Shown here piece by piece: positions 46,304-58,083 of a stretch of DNA of 64,000 nucleotides. Position 1 is the stretch's first letter; each line of letters begins with the position of its first letter. Below the pieces are notes generated by a model. That model was not told the origin of the DNA, searched no databases, and was given only the letters and a program-made list of their open reading frames with translations. The translations under genes were made by a program, and so were the position numbers. This stretch comes from Papaver somniferum (Eukaryota; Streptophyta; Magnoliopsida; Ranunculales; Papaveraceae): contig NC_039368.1 in NCBI RefSeq assembly GCF_003573695.1, forward strand, positions 85,016,374-85,080,373, given 5' to 3'.

Positions 46304-47665
46304 AATTTTACTTGTCCTCAAGTAAAACAAAACTAAGGAAATCCTACCTATAACACTGTCGCTGGTCTCTCGAATGCATTTAGCGTATGCACTAAGCCTT
46401 TTAAACCACTCAGTGTCCCTAGTGGACGAGTTGAAGTCTCGTGAAGGTTTGCTTAGAACGTACCTACAAAGTTCTAGGTCAAAATATAAGCTCAGATTCC
46501 ATCAAATGTGACATGTGCAAGTCAGTTAAGCTCACAGCAAAATGGAGATGTCAATCTAGCTATCAAGGCACGATCCTAGCACTGATAACAAAAAAAAACA
46601 TGTGATAAGAGTGTAAAGTGTATCTACACATGTGTAAAGAAAGATCGGATGTTATGACTACTAATCACCAAGAGATAGTTTCTCAGGCTAAGAACCAAGG
46701 TCGAAATCTAGCTAGCTGTCCGGACTTTACGAGAATTGTGAATGAGTTGGAGGTATTTCACAATTACTCGCGTTGTACATCAATGGCATACACCCTTCCT
46801 TGATTATTACAATAAAACACAAAAGATGACTCTTTACATGACTCTTATTTACATTGACTACTCTCTTTTATTTTTGGAACAAGAGAGGATGGAATTGATA
46901 AATACTTGAATTTTTTTTTTTTTAATTTGCACAAGAACTTGAAATTGATTTTTACATATGGTAGCTCTTTTGATACATAACAAGAAACAAAAAAATTACA
47001 TGACACTTTGCAAGAGGTAGCCCTTTTTGATGCACCCAGTTAAATTCGATGGTTGTCTTTCTTAATGTAACCTCCACCTTCTATCCCAACCAACCAAAGA
47101 ACAAGTTAGTCAAGTTTCGTTCAGTATTCTAAAGTGATTGGCAATCGTGACTTCCTATCAAACACCTTGAAGATCGAGGCTATACATGTATTGGTAGATC
47201 GTGCGCGTGCAAATTTCTTATCACTATGTGAATTGTGCTAGAATCAGGGTGCCTAAATATCTAGACTAAGACTCCTAATAATTACATATTTGCACAAGAG
47301 TCAACATTTCAAGGTAAATGAGCTCCATTTTTACGAATTTTTTTTCAATTTTTAATTTTTTTATTTTGATATTTTCATTTTTTTCAAAAAGAAGGAGTTC
47401 TTGTTTTCAATTATGGCATATTATCAAAGTATCTACTTTTCACCCCCAAACCTAAACTAAACATTGTCCTCAACGTTTCAAAATATGAACAAAATTATAA
47501 TACAACATATGAAGAGGATCATGTTGAGTAGAGAAAAAGGAAAGAGAATACCCGATTTCGGCGAAAGCAATATTAGAACTCCGTTATTCAGGGCAAGAAT
47601 CCAACATATGTCAGCCGAGATCATATTGGATTAGCAAAATATATACAAAAGGAACAAAAGGGTTT

Positions 47666-49390
47666 TTAAGAAATTTTATCTACTGGATTATATACAAAAA
47701 ATTCACCATACACTAACAATCTAAAGAGTTGAGGATCAACCCAAAAGACAAAGTGTAGAGGTTTCAACAGCTTCACACAATAATAATATGATAGGCATGA
47801 AAGTGAAGCTGTGAAACAAAATGAGCTACCCCCAAACCTGGATTTTTCAACGGATAAAATTTTGGAAACAAAATCTCGCAGTTTTGGGGGTTCATCATGC
47901 ACAAGGTCTAGCTCAAAGTGAACTGTACTAGGGACGGGCAAACATGCTAATTCCAACTGTGGTTCCTCAGATGTATTATACTTAGAAGCAAAATAGTCCA
48001 AGAGGACTTGGGAAGCACACAGTTCCAAACCTAGGTTGGGAATTCTCAGAAAAATTGGTTTGACAATATCGGTACAAACCAAATCTAGGTTGGGTGGAAG
48101 GCCATCCGATTGTGACTTATGTAGGACGATAGGCACATAATTACTAATCACATCAACATCTCCTAAGTCTTCTACAAGTGTCACAACATGCTCACAATCA
48201 TCAAACAAATTGGCAAGATCACAATCAGAGTCATCAACATCATCAACAGATTCATTCTCATGCATCGGCAAATCAGGAGAAATATCACAATGTGACCTAG
48301 GTAGAGAATCAGACACATCAAATATATTTTCATGCATATTAGTGTCTACAGAAGATTCAACTATTCCTATGTCATGCTCATCTTCACAGAATAATTGTAC
48401 GAATCCCATGTCAATATCAAAATCATATGAATTACAATGAGTATTAGAAAGAACAACATGCATGAAGGTCGAGGGCGAGAAGCCATATGTTTTTGAACCA
48501 ACAGGTTCCACAATATTTTCATGTTCTTCTAACATATCATCATCATCATAATCATCATCATGGTAGCATGCATATTGGTCCTCATTAACAGTGGTGGTGT
48601 CATTAGTCGATTCATGTTCCTCTAAATTAGGTTCATATTCAACATTATTTACATGAATGGGACTAGACACTTCATTAGGGACAACATACATTTCCTCATG
48701 AATTTCCTCCTTTTGTAGGTGAAGCAAAATCTGATCTAAATATGCATGAATTCGTGATGTAGATCTATCATAGTCTTGCTTGCAGAGTCTTAAAGCTTCT
48801 GTGGTGGAGTCTAAATTCATGGGAGTACAAAATTCTTCATGTTCAAATTGTGGTGAATGGTACATGTGTGCATGGTCATTAGGGTTTATAAAATATTGAT
48901 CGCAACCCTCAAAGGATTGATTATGGTCCCAATGACTACCATTCTCACAATTTATGGGCATTTCATACCTTGGACTTTCTCTATATTGCCTAAAATTATG
49001 CAAAATATGACAATTCTCAACAGGGTGGTCTAAACTACCACATGCGGGACATGCATAGATTTCAGGTTGCCTAAGAAAATTAGATGTGACAGATTCCTCA
49101 TGTGATTGCATTTCTAAAGCTGTGATTCGAGCTTCTATTTGATCCATAAGTGATGATTGTGTGAGTGAGGCTCTAGCAGAATGTTCATTTTCACGTTGCG
49201 ATGAATGATGCATGTATGAATAGTCATTAGGGTTCATGTATTGCGGCTCGGGACTTTGAAAATGTCCATAATAATTCCTATGACTATTCACATCATGGTC
49301 CGTGGAAGGTTCATAACGTGAAGTTTGTCCATATGCAAGTTCTCTAAGGGATTTGTTGTACTCCCCAACTGTAGAAAAAGATCTATTCAT
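47666..49390 (-). CDS. Acidic protein with CCHC zinc knuckle (element 2 ORF)
   Basis: 574 residues from MNRSFSTVGEYNKSL. Residues 51-70 and 166-186 are an internal duplication (Y-x-NPND-x-x-x-M-x-HS-x-Q-x-E). Between them CPACGSLDHPVENC (114-127) is a perfect CX2CX4HX4C knuckle, as in nucleocapsid parts of gag. The middle is very acidic (HDDDYDDDDMLEEHE). The C-terminal part has LGLELCASQVLLDYF, a hydrophobic stretch (about 519-551) and DPQLFRLLVY (552-561). The last three match the order seen in the element 1 ORF (GLDICASTILQDYL, hydrophobic segment, NPQLFRLLLY). It could be a gag derivative that packages RNA, helped by enzymes of another element. No enzyme motif. Uninterrupted frame of 574 codons suggests recent selection or youth. 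Confidence 0.75.
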   Translation of the reverse strand: MNRSFSTVGEYNKSLRELAYGQTSRYEPSTDHDVNSHRNYYGHFQSPEPQYMNPNDYSYMHHSSQRENEHSARASLTQSSLMDQIEARITALEMQSHEESVTSNFLRQPEIYACPACGSLDHPVENCHILHNFRQYRESPRYEMPINCENGSHWDHNQSFEGCDQYFINPNDHAHMYHSPQFEHEEFCTPMNLDSTTEALRLCKQDYDRSTSRIHAYLDQILLHLQKEEIHEEMYVVPNEVSSPIHVNNVEYEPNLEEHESTNDTTTVNEDQYACYHDDDYDDDDMLEEHENIVEPVGSKTYGFSPSTFMHVVLSNTHCNSYDFDIDMGFVQLFCEDEHDIGIVESSVDTNMHENIFDVSDSLPRSHCDISPDLPMHENESVDDVDDSDCDLANLFDDCEHVVTLVEDLGDVDVISNYVPIVLHKSQSDGLPPNLDLVCTDIVKPIFLRIPNLGLELCASQVLLDYFASKYNTSEEPQLELACLPVPSTVHFELDLVHDEPPKLRDFVSKILSVEKSRFGGSSFCFTASLSCLSYYYCVKLLKPLHFVFWVDPQLFRLLVYGEFFVYNPVDKIS

Positions 49391-50240
49391 GATTGGCTCA
49401 AAAGCTAAGTAAAGAATTTACAAAGCTCAAAATTTGGTTTTTTAAAGGGTTTGGATTTTTGGGAAAAATTTGGTTTTGGCGGGAGACATTTTTTTGGTTT
49501 TTTAAAATTTTGGGAGCAAGTTTGGTTTTAATGGGTTAAAGAAGAAAAAAAAAATTTGGTTGTTAAAATGGGAGCAAGTAAAATTTGGTTTTTGAATGGG
49601 AGAAAAGTTTTGGTTTTTGAAATTAGGAGCAAAATTTTGGTTTTTTTTTTTTTAACAGAAAATAAAATTTGGTTTTTGAATGGGAGCAAACCCACTGTTG
49701 GTTTTGTGTTTGCTTTGGCTCAGCTGGTTTGAAAACGTTTGGTGAAACTGAGTCCAAAATCTCGGCCTAGAATTTGGGTACTCGGCCCACTAACGAGTTA
49801 ACCTAGCATGATCGGTTACAAGCTCAGCTGGGTTTAAAAACCCAGAATACAAAATACCAGTCCAAATTAAACAAGCTCACAAAAATTAAATACAAGCCCA
49901 CAAATTAAACAAACAACCCCACAAAAATTAATTACAAACCCAACAGAAAATAAAAAGCCCAAAAATTGGCTTTAATATTACAAGCCCACAAAAAAATTGG
50001 AAGCCCACAATTCGGGTTCTCTTAAATGGGTTACATTTTAAGCACAGCCCAGCTGCTCTGATATTGTTGCAAAAACCCAGTTGGGCTTTGGTTCTTTTCC
50101 TTGGTGGCGTCCCAGCAGAGGAAAAACCGAGTTCAGAACAGCAGGTCCAACAACAAATGAAGTGAAGCAGATGCAGATGCAAATGCTATACAGTGAAATG
50201 CAAAAATAGCTAATAAAACTACTAGAGAAACAAACCCGAG

Positions 50241-50258
50241 TCCCTGGCAGCGGCGCCA
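50241..50258 (-). other. Primer binding site of element 2 (tRNA-Asp type)
   Basis: The minus strand TGGCGCCGCTGCCAGGGA is one base off the copy at 43891-43908. It lies six bases from the 5' LTR. Confidence 0.82.
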
Positions 50259-50264
50259 AAAACT

Positions 50265-52640
50265 TGGTGGGCCCGGGAAAGCGTATAAAATTGAAGCGAA
50301 ATGAAACGGGCCTACAGTAATACAACAAGTGCACGGTCATCAGTTATAGCTCGTGCAAGTACGGGTCGATCCACAGAGACTGGGGGTGTTTGGAGTTTCT
50401 AGCTATTTGGGCTCTAAATTTCTATTGGGCTTAGTGGGTTTTTGTAACAATGAAATGGTTTTGGGCTCAGTGGGCTTTTGGATTGACTGTGAACTTATGG
50501 GCTTTTGGTCTTTTGATGTGAACTGGGCTTGGTAACAGTGACCTGGGCCTTAGGCCTTAACCTGAACTGTGGCTGGGCCTTGAACTAAACTTTGGTCTTA
50601 GCTGAGCCAAGCTCAGTTGCAGCAGCAGCAGTGCAAAGGGCAGGTGCTCAGCAGGGAAAGGGAGAGAAGGAGCTGTGCAGGCAGACAAGGTAAAGCAGGC
50701 TCTAGGCAGACAGGGCACTAAATCACACAGGGCCAAGGATGGCATTTACAATGACATGTACAAAGAAAAAGGGACAATGGTATATACATGGAAGCAGCAC
50801 AGGGAAAAAGGATGCAAATTTACAATGGCAATGAAGATGGTAGTGAAATAATAAGACAATGGATGATAAAACAATAAACACAAGAAAACAGATACAAATA
50901 CAAAACACAAAACAGGTGACAGTGGCAGTGGAGAGTGATAGTGAAGAAAAGCAAAGGAAATGGTGAAAATGGCAGTGAGGATGGCAATGGAAATGAAGCA
51001 AAGAGAAAGACCAAGGCAGTGAAGTAAATGTGACAGTGAAGCAAAGGTAACAGTGGCAGTTAACAGGAAACAAATCCAAATAAACCAAGGCTGTTAGCCA
51101 AGGGCAGGGAGGAGTTTGCAGCTGTGGCTAAGCTAAGGCTTAGAATCCACCTTGTGTCCTAGCTAAACAATGCAATTCTAGATTTAAAAACTTAAGCATC
51201 CAACTAGAATGGGAAGAAAATCAGCTTGCTCACTGATTTGCCCCTAGCATTGAATGTCTTTTGAAAGCACAGTCAATCACACGCATATCATAGCAACAAC
51301 TTCTTCCCATTACTCAAGCAAAACAGGCCTTCCTAGCAATTCATCATTCAATAGCGCACTAAGGTTTCATCTGAGCCTCAGCAGTAAACTCAGAACATAA
51401 TTAACATTAAAATGGAACTAAACATGATCATGTGACATAACATAGCATTTAAACAACTAAACAGTGAATGAAAATTGTAAATGAAGAACCCTAAAAATTA
51501 ACAGTGAAATCAAATTGACATTAAATTAAATTAACCCAATTAGGGGGTTTCTCGGATGACCCAAGATCAACCTTTGCATTCTCTACAGCTTCCCTTTTAT
51601 AGTTTTTTCAAAAATACAAAACCCTAATTCGAAACCCTAATTTTTTGGGGAAAATCAAATTCTCTCACCAATTTCCTGAATTGAGCTCGACCCATGCTTT
51701 GGGTATGTCCCCTCTGCTCTTCTGAAGCTTTTCCTGCCCTCAATTTTGTCTTCTCCTCGCTGTTGGTGAAACCCTAGCTCGAGCTTTCTTGTCAAACCCA
51801 CACCTAGGGTTCAGAGATGTGAATTTGGAAAGAAGTCTAGGCTAGAGAGAGATGTCGTGGTGTTGTCGGGTGGTTGTGGTGGTGGTGTGGTTCGAGAAGA
51901 AGGTGTAGCTGGTGGAGGTGATGGAGTTACAGAACTGTGGAGCAGCTCTCTGCAGTTTGGGGAAGATGAGAAGAAGAATCCGATGGAGAAGAAGGGTCCG
52001 TTTGGTTGGGTAATAGGGTTCGGTGACTAGGGTGTGAAGCAGGGATAGCGAACTTTGATGAACATCGAGTAAAGAGCGTTGGATGATCCCATATAGATTG
52101 AATCGAACGGCTACGATGGAGAGGTATGTGGCGACCGTTGGATTATGAGATACAACAAAATTGACGGCTTCAGATGGAGTTAGGTACTATGGTGTTTGAC
52201 AGGAGCTTCGGATTTTGATGCACAATGATGAGGCGACCGTTGGATGACAAGATGGATCCAATCTGACGGCTCTCATGGAAATGGGTGTGGATAATGGAAA
52301 TGGATTTGGGTAAGGGTTTTGGGCCTTGGGTATGCCAAGCCCATATCTTCTTTAAGAACAGTTCTTCCTCTTCAAGCCCACTCCTAGTTGATCCGTCTCT
52401 TGCAAACATCATTCTTTGCTTCCTCCTAGCGAGAGTCTTTGCCGTTCCTTTACTCTTTTCGCTCCGTGAGTTAACCAGGCTTTATTTAGTACCTAAAAAT
52501 GCAAAATTAATTAAGAAAAGTATTTATTCTTGAAAACAACGAAAACACAGAATATGGGATAAAATGTAGAATTAATGCACAAAAGATGAGTTAAATGCCA
52601 AGAAAAATATATAGAAATATGCACTTTTTAGCACTCATCA
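50265..52640 (-). repeat. 5' LTR of element 2
   Basis: About 2376 bp, a few dozen differences from 43915-46287, including an extra CAG in a CAG run near 50620. It ends at ...CACTCATCA, then Athila-like integrase sequence resumes. Confidence 0.88.
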
Positions 52641-53344
52641 GCGAGCTATAATTAGTGATGGAAGTTCACACTTTTGTAATAGACCATTTGCTCTTTTAAT
52701 GAAACAATAAGGTATTACCCATAAAGTAGCAACCCCATATCACCCTCAGACTAGTGGTCAGGTAGAGGTTTCCAATAGGAAAATTAAACGTATTCTAGAG
52801 AAAACAGTTAATCCAAATAGGAAAGACTGGTCGTCGAGGCTTACTGATGCCTTATGGGCTTACCGTACTGCGTTTAAGACACCCATTGGAATGTCACCTT
52901 ATCGTTTAGTGTTTGTCAAGGCATGTCACCTGCCTGTTGAGTTAGAGCATCGAGCCTATTGGGCTATTAAGAACTTAAACTTTTCACTTGACAAGGCAGG
53001 AGATCAAAGAAAGCTCCATCTCAATGAGTTGGACGAGATTCGTAGAGATGCATACGGTAGTGCTCACGAGTATAAGAACAAAACGAAACTTGTGCATGAT
53101 AGGAATATTTTACGAAAGTCATTTTCTCGAGGTCAAAAAGTTATTCCCCGGGAAGTTGCACTCTCGGTGGACCGGTCCTTTTGTGGTCCGTACTGTTTTT
53201 CCTCATGGCGCTGTTGAGATTGAGACACCAGATGGTAGTAGTTCTTTGAAGGTTAACGGTCAGCGATTGAAGCCCTTTTTAGATCCTTTTCCTACAGGTG
53301 ATGTTGAGGAGGTCCCTCTGGAGGACCCTGTTTACCTTGATTGA
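52641..53344 (+). pseudogene. Integrase C-terminal half of the Athila-like element
   Basis: RAIISDGSSHFCNRPF, TAA at 52708, then [20 protein letters not shown] (catalytic Glu region), [41 protein letters not shown] frameshift near 53145 leads into [31 protein letters not shown] and the end of pol at TGA 53342. The first catalytic Asp and the zinc-binding HHCC domain lie in the missing part. Confidence 0.9.
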
Positions 53345-54535
53345 CCATCGAGGCGATTTTGTATGTTGTATAATATTTTTGTAGGTTTTTGGTTACACTT
53401 CACCCAGTAACTATCTTTCCGACTTCTCTCTTTACTATTTCCTCATGTTACTTATATTTTTGGTACTGTTCTTTGATTACAAACATTGAGGACAACGTTA
53501 GATTTAAGTTTGGGGGTGGGGTAGAACTTTTTGTTACCTTTTCGTTGCAATAAATAAACTCCAGAGCCTAGAAATTTATCCCTATTAAGGATGGCACTAA
53601 CCAATCTAAGTGGATGGAAGCATTTTGGTTGTAGGAGTTGAGGAACCAATCTGACTAGATGGCAACATCTAAAGAGTCTATTCATAAAAGCACAGAGCTC
53701 AGGTTAGAAATAACATGATAGTTTCACCATAACTCGTTGAGTCCTTTTCACTTCTATTTTTATTTTATTTTGTTTTTAAACTATGTTTCTCTAAGTGATT
53801 AGGTGGGGCTCACAATTCAAGTTGTTACCAATGCTAGGGTGAATTAGAGTGATTGAGATACGAAAAAAAGAAAAAGAGACCAGACCATCAGACCAACTGG
53901 AATAAATTCAATAAAGTCGACCACTGGAACCCTTGTATATGCCAGTTGTGTTGACCTAGAGTTAGGATTATCGACCACTGGTACCCTTGTATATACCAGT
54001 GTGTTGATATTAGTCAGACCGGTATCTCAGTCCATTAGGATAGGTTTATTTGGGCGGAGGCCTTCAGACAGATATGAGAAACACCGTTCACCTAGTAAAC
54101 ATCAAAACCATCTATGTATTTCTATATCCATCTTCTTGATCTATCCATTTGATTAGTTTCGACTCCGGATATTGATGTCCATAGTGCAACTATCTGAGTA
54201 GAGCTCTGACACTTATATATGAATTTTAGTATGCTTGAGTGCAAACTCGTGTACAACAATTGGAATTTCGCATCAGGGTACTTCCTCCTGTAGTCAGTAA
54301 GTATGCCAACCAAGGAGATTCTTTAGTGCCTTCCAAGGTTCTATGTAGAAAGCTAGGGTCTGGAGTATAAAGGTTTTGTGGGTATACCTCTGGTAATCCC
54401 TCCGGAGACAACACTCCGCCACTAGGGACACCTAGGGGTTTAAAGGCTTATTGCATACGCTAAATGCAATCGACAATGCTTGCGACAGTGAGTTAGGATT
54501 TTTATTTTATTTTTTCTCGAGGACTAGCAAATAAT
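53345..54535 (+). other. 3' UTR of the Athila-like element
   Basis: No coding function. It carries a second polypurine module at 53484-53520 (ACATTGAGGACAACGTTAG ... AGTTTGGGGGTGGGG). Much of it (for example 53560-53690) corresponds in inverse orientation to element 1 at 18690-18880. Confidence 0.8.
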
Positions 54536-54550
54536 AAGTTTGGGGGTATT
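54536..54550 (+). other. Polypurine tract of the Athila-like element
   Basis: AAGTTTGGGGGTATT directly before LTR2, base for base the tract of element 1. Confidence 0.88.
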
Positions 54551-56103
54551 TCATAGACGCATTTATGTGTCTATTTTGATCTCAATTATGTGTATTGTTA
54601 GTGCTCGCTTTTATACTTATTTGATTATTTTATGTTTTTGTAGGTGTTTTTGGAGAAATAAGCTTTTGCGCGAAAATTGGCTCAAAAAAGTGGTATTTGC
54701 ACTCGTGGGAGGAAATCACTAAAGACACGCTTTATTTGGATAAGGGGCACTCAATTACTAAGGGGCACTCAATTACTAAGGGGCACCTACTTGTTATTTA
54801 CACCCAGGACACCCTAAGTGTTAAAATCACCCAACAGCAGGATAAGGGGCGTCATCCTCTACATTTGAATTTTTTCTTTTTGACGGGAAACTCGTTGCAG
54901 CATCGTGTTGGAGCAAGACAGTGCAATAGATATTCACGAGAATGGATAAACTTGGATTGATAATGAGTATTGGTGACAAACCAGCGATGGTAAGAGAGTT
55001 TGCATTAGTACAGAAGACGTGTGAGAAGATTAACATTCATTCTCAAAGAAAACAAAGAAGAGATATATACTCAGGTTTATTGGCTTTGCTTTTGGAAAGT
55101 ACGTGGAAACATTGTCGAGTATATTGATGATTTCGGAAGATACGTGAATGATTGAGAGAGTATATGGACGCATTGGACATATCCTATATTTACTAATGAG
55201 AGTTTTAATCAAAACAGGGAAGAAAAGCCGTGACCTTTTTGGAAAAGAAAACCAGAGATTTAATCGGTATTTTTGGTTGCTGTGTATATAAATAGGATGC
55301 TGGTACCGAAACAGGGAGGGAACAAAACCTTAGGAGAAGTTTAGAACACCACAGAGCTCCAGAGATCGAGTTGCAGGAAATCGTTTCTGCTGGTGCACAA
55401 GGAAGAACACGAAGAACAAAAGGCCATTGAAGACAATCGTTTCTGGGGTCTTAAAATCAGCGACAAAGCAACAATATTTACAACAGTTTTCTGTAACAGT
55501 TCCATTGTAACAGCTGTTTTGCAACACCAATACACTGTTGCAAACAATTTGTGTTATTACTTTTCACTCTTTTAATCATCTTTTGAGCAACAAACACATA
55601 TTTTGAGATCATGATTAATATGAGGAGCTAAACCCCATTGCTGAGGCGATAGAGGAAGCTATTTTTCCAACAAAAAGTGGTATATTCTATTTTATCTTTT
55701 TATTTGCAATAATTATATGATTATTTCCTTGAACTATTATTGAATATGATTTTTATTTGAGTGATTGTGATCTATTTTGATGGAGTATGCTTAGTTTTAA
55801 GACTTTTGATGCTTCATACTTGGTATTTACAATTACTACTTTTGAAAATCTACTTGTTGCAATATTTTAGAATCAAATTAAACGAGAAAATTGCATAAAT
55901 ATAAGTATTGGTTTAATCACTTTGAACTTGGAAAATAGTGGAATCTTAGCCTCAGTGTTTCTTTTAATATTGATATCATCTTTGATTGAGTTTGCTAAAA
56001 ATTTTAGTAAGTTTTCTATTTTAATATTAGAATTTAAGTCTAATTAGTATCCTTCACAAGTCTGAAAATCGAACCACTTTTACCACCATCTACAAATCAC
56101 ATC
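54551..56103 (+). repeat. LTR2: 3' LTR of the Athila-like element
   Basis: Begins TCATAGACGC (the TG tip is mutated) and ends AATCACATC, missing the last A. It holds a private 16-bp duplication AAGGGGCACTCAATTACT near 54750. It is directly followed by flank unit F2 instead of a target duplication. Confidence 0.88.
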
Positions 56104-56550
56104 TTATTTTGCATGTGAGTGACAAACAAATGACTCATTCAATTCACATATTGTGTGTTGCTATGTCTGTTATGCTTTTTGGGCAAAGAGTTTAAATGAC
56201 AATAATTATATTTCCTGTCAAAGCTCTAGGGAAGAAATCACAACTGAATCTCTCATAGCTGCAAGTACAAAGGAGAATTGCAACAAGAATTAATTCTACG
56301 TTGATCACCATCTTTTTCTATTTTATATAATCATTCACTAATACAAAAAGAATCATGGAGTCGTATAATATTTCTTATACACAGTGGAAGTTCCGTTACA
56401 AACAATTTTTGCAGTCATCGTGCATTTTGGAAGTAGGAACTAACGGAGAAGGTTTCTTTAATTTGCATTAAAGAGGCGACGATATTACAGATTATGGAAT
56501 AAAGAAACCGGCCTTTGGTTTTGAGCATTGGGCACAGTAGATGCATGTAT
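56104..56550 (+). repeat. Flank unit F2
   Basis: 447-bp copy of 36675-37121, starting TTATTTTGCATGTGAG and ending ATGCATGTAT. It joins LTR2 through the shared CATC. Confidence 0.88.
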
Positions 56551-58083
56551 TGATAGACACATTTATGTGTCTATTTTGATCTCAATTATGTGTATTTCAG
56601 TGCTCGCTTTTATACTTATTTGATTATTTTATGTTTTTGTAGGTATTTTTGGAGAAATAAGCTTTTGCGCGAAAATAGGCTCAAAAAAGTGGTATTTGTG
56701 CTCGTGGGAGGAAATCACTAAACACACTCTTTATTTGGATAAGGGGCACTCAATTACTAAGGGGAACCTACTTGTTATTTACATCCAGGACACCCTAAGT
56801 GTTAAAAGCACCCAGCAGCAGGATAAGGGGCGTCATCTTCTACATTTGAATTTTTGCTTTTTGGCGGGAAACTCGTTGGAGCATCGTGTTGGAGCAAGAC
56901 AGTGCGATAGATATTCACGGGAATGGATAAACTTGGATTGATAATGAGTATTGGCGAAAAACCAGCGATGGTAAGAGAGTTTGTATTAGCACATAAGACG
57001 TGTGAGAAGATTAACATTCGTTCTCAAAGAAAAAAGAGAAGGGATATATTCTCGGGTTTATTGGCTTTGCTTTTGGAAAGTACGTGGAAACATTGTCGAG
57101 TATGTTGATGATTTGGGAAGATACGTGAATGATTTAGAGAGTATATGGACGCATATGATCATATCCTATATTTACTAATGAGAGTTTTAATCAAAACAGG
57201 GAAGAAAAGCCGTGACCTTTTTGGAAAAGAAAACCAGAGATTTAATCGGTATTTTTTGTTGTTGTGTATATAAATAGGATGCTGGTACCGAAACAGGGAG
57301 GGAACAAAACCTTAGGAGAAGTTTAGAACACCACAGAGCTCCAGAGATCGAGTTGCAGGAAATCGTTTCTGCTGGTGCACAAGGAAGAACACGAAGAACA
57401 AAAGGCCATTGAAGACAGTCGTTTCTGGGGTCTTAAAATCAGCGACAAAGCAACAATATTTACAACAGTTTTCTGTAACAGTTCCATTGTAACAGCTGTT
57501 TTGCAACACCAATACACTATTGCAAACAGTCTGTTTATTACTTTTCACTCTGTTAATCATCTTTTGAGCAACAAACACATATTTTGAGATCATGATTAAT
57601 ATGAGGATCTAAACCCCATTGCTGAGGCGATAGAGGAAGCTATTTTTCCAACAAAAAGTGGTATGTTCTATTTTATCTTTTTATTTGCAATAATTATATG
57701 ATTATTTCCTTGAACTATTATTGAATATGATTTTTATTTGAGTGATTGTGATATATTTGATGGAGTATGCTTAGTTTTAAAACTTTTGATGCTTCATACT
57801 TGGTATTTACAATTACTACTTTTGAAAATCTACTTGTTGCAATATTTTAGAATCAAATTAAAAGAGAAAATTGCATAAATATAAGTATTGGTTTAATCAC
57901 TTTGAACTTGAAAAATAGTGGAATCTTAGCCTCAGTGTTTCTTTTAATATTGATATCATCTTTGATTGAGTTTGCTAAATTTTTTAGTAAGTTTTCTATT
58001 TTAATATTAGAATTTAAGTCTAATTAGTATCCTTCACAAGTCTGAGAATCGAACCACTTTTACCACCATCTACAAATCACATC
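56551..58083 (+). repeat. LTR3 (solo copy in tandem array)
   Basis: TGATAGACAC ... AATCACATC. Complete LTR with TATA box, no interior sequence on either side. Confidence 0.9.

Larger units (their letters stand above)
43327..52640 (-). mobile_element. Nested non-autonomous LTR retrotransposon (element 2)
   Basis: LTRs 43915-46287 and 50265-52640 (about 2.37 kb), interior 46288-50264 (3977 bp, almost the same size as element 1). Minus-strand order: 5' LTR, PBS, leader, one ORF, second polypurine module, PPT, 3' LTR. Beyond the 3' LTR (left) lies another 588 bp (43327-43914) that duplicates the leader and PBS at about 49675-50264. The inserted DNA is thus part of a tandem LTR-interior-LTR-interior unit rather than a simple insertion. 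No clear target duplication. No gag-pol enzymes. Confidence 0.88.
37122..56103 (+). mobile_element. Athila-like Ty3/gypsy retrotransposon with nested insertion
   Basis: 5' LTR 37122-38646, degenerate tRNA-Asp-type PBS, leader, gag, protease, RT and part of RNase H up to about 43326; a nested element to 52640; then the integrase C-terminal half, 3' UTR, PPT and 3' LTR 54551-56103. Family evidence: gag ends with the Athila-type YNPGWRNHP motif, protease has LDLGSSVNLLP, RT has FMDDF. RNase H and the first part of integrase are not present on either side of the nested insertion. The coding region has several stops and frameshifts, so this copy is defective. No envelope-like ORF follows pol. Confidence 0.9.

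Noticed and set aside
53345..54535. Envelope-like ORF behind pol of the Athila-like element
   Set aside because: Athila elements can carry one, but here the region has only short frames and matches the non-coding 3' UTR of element 1.
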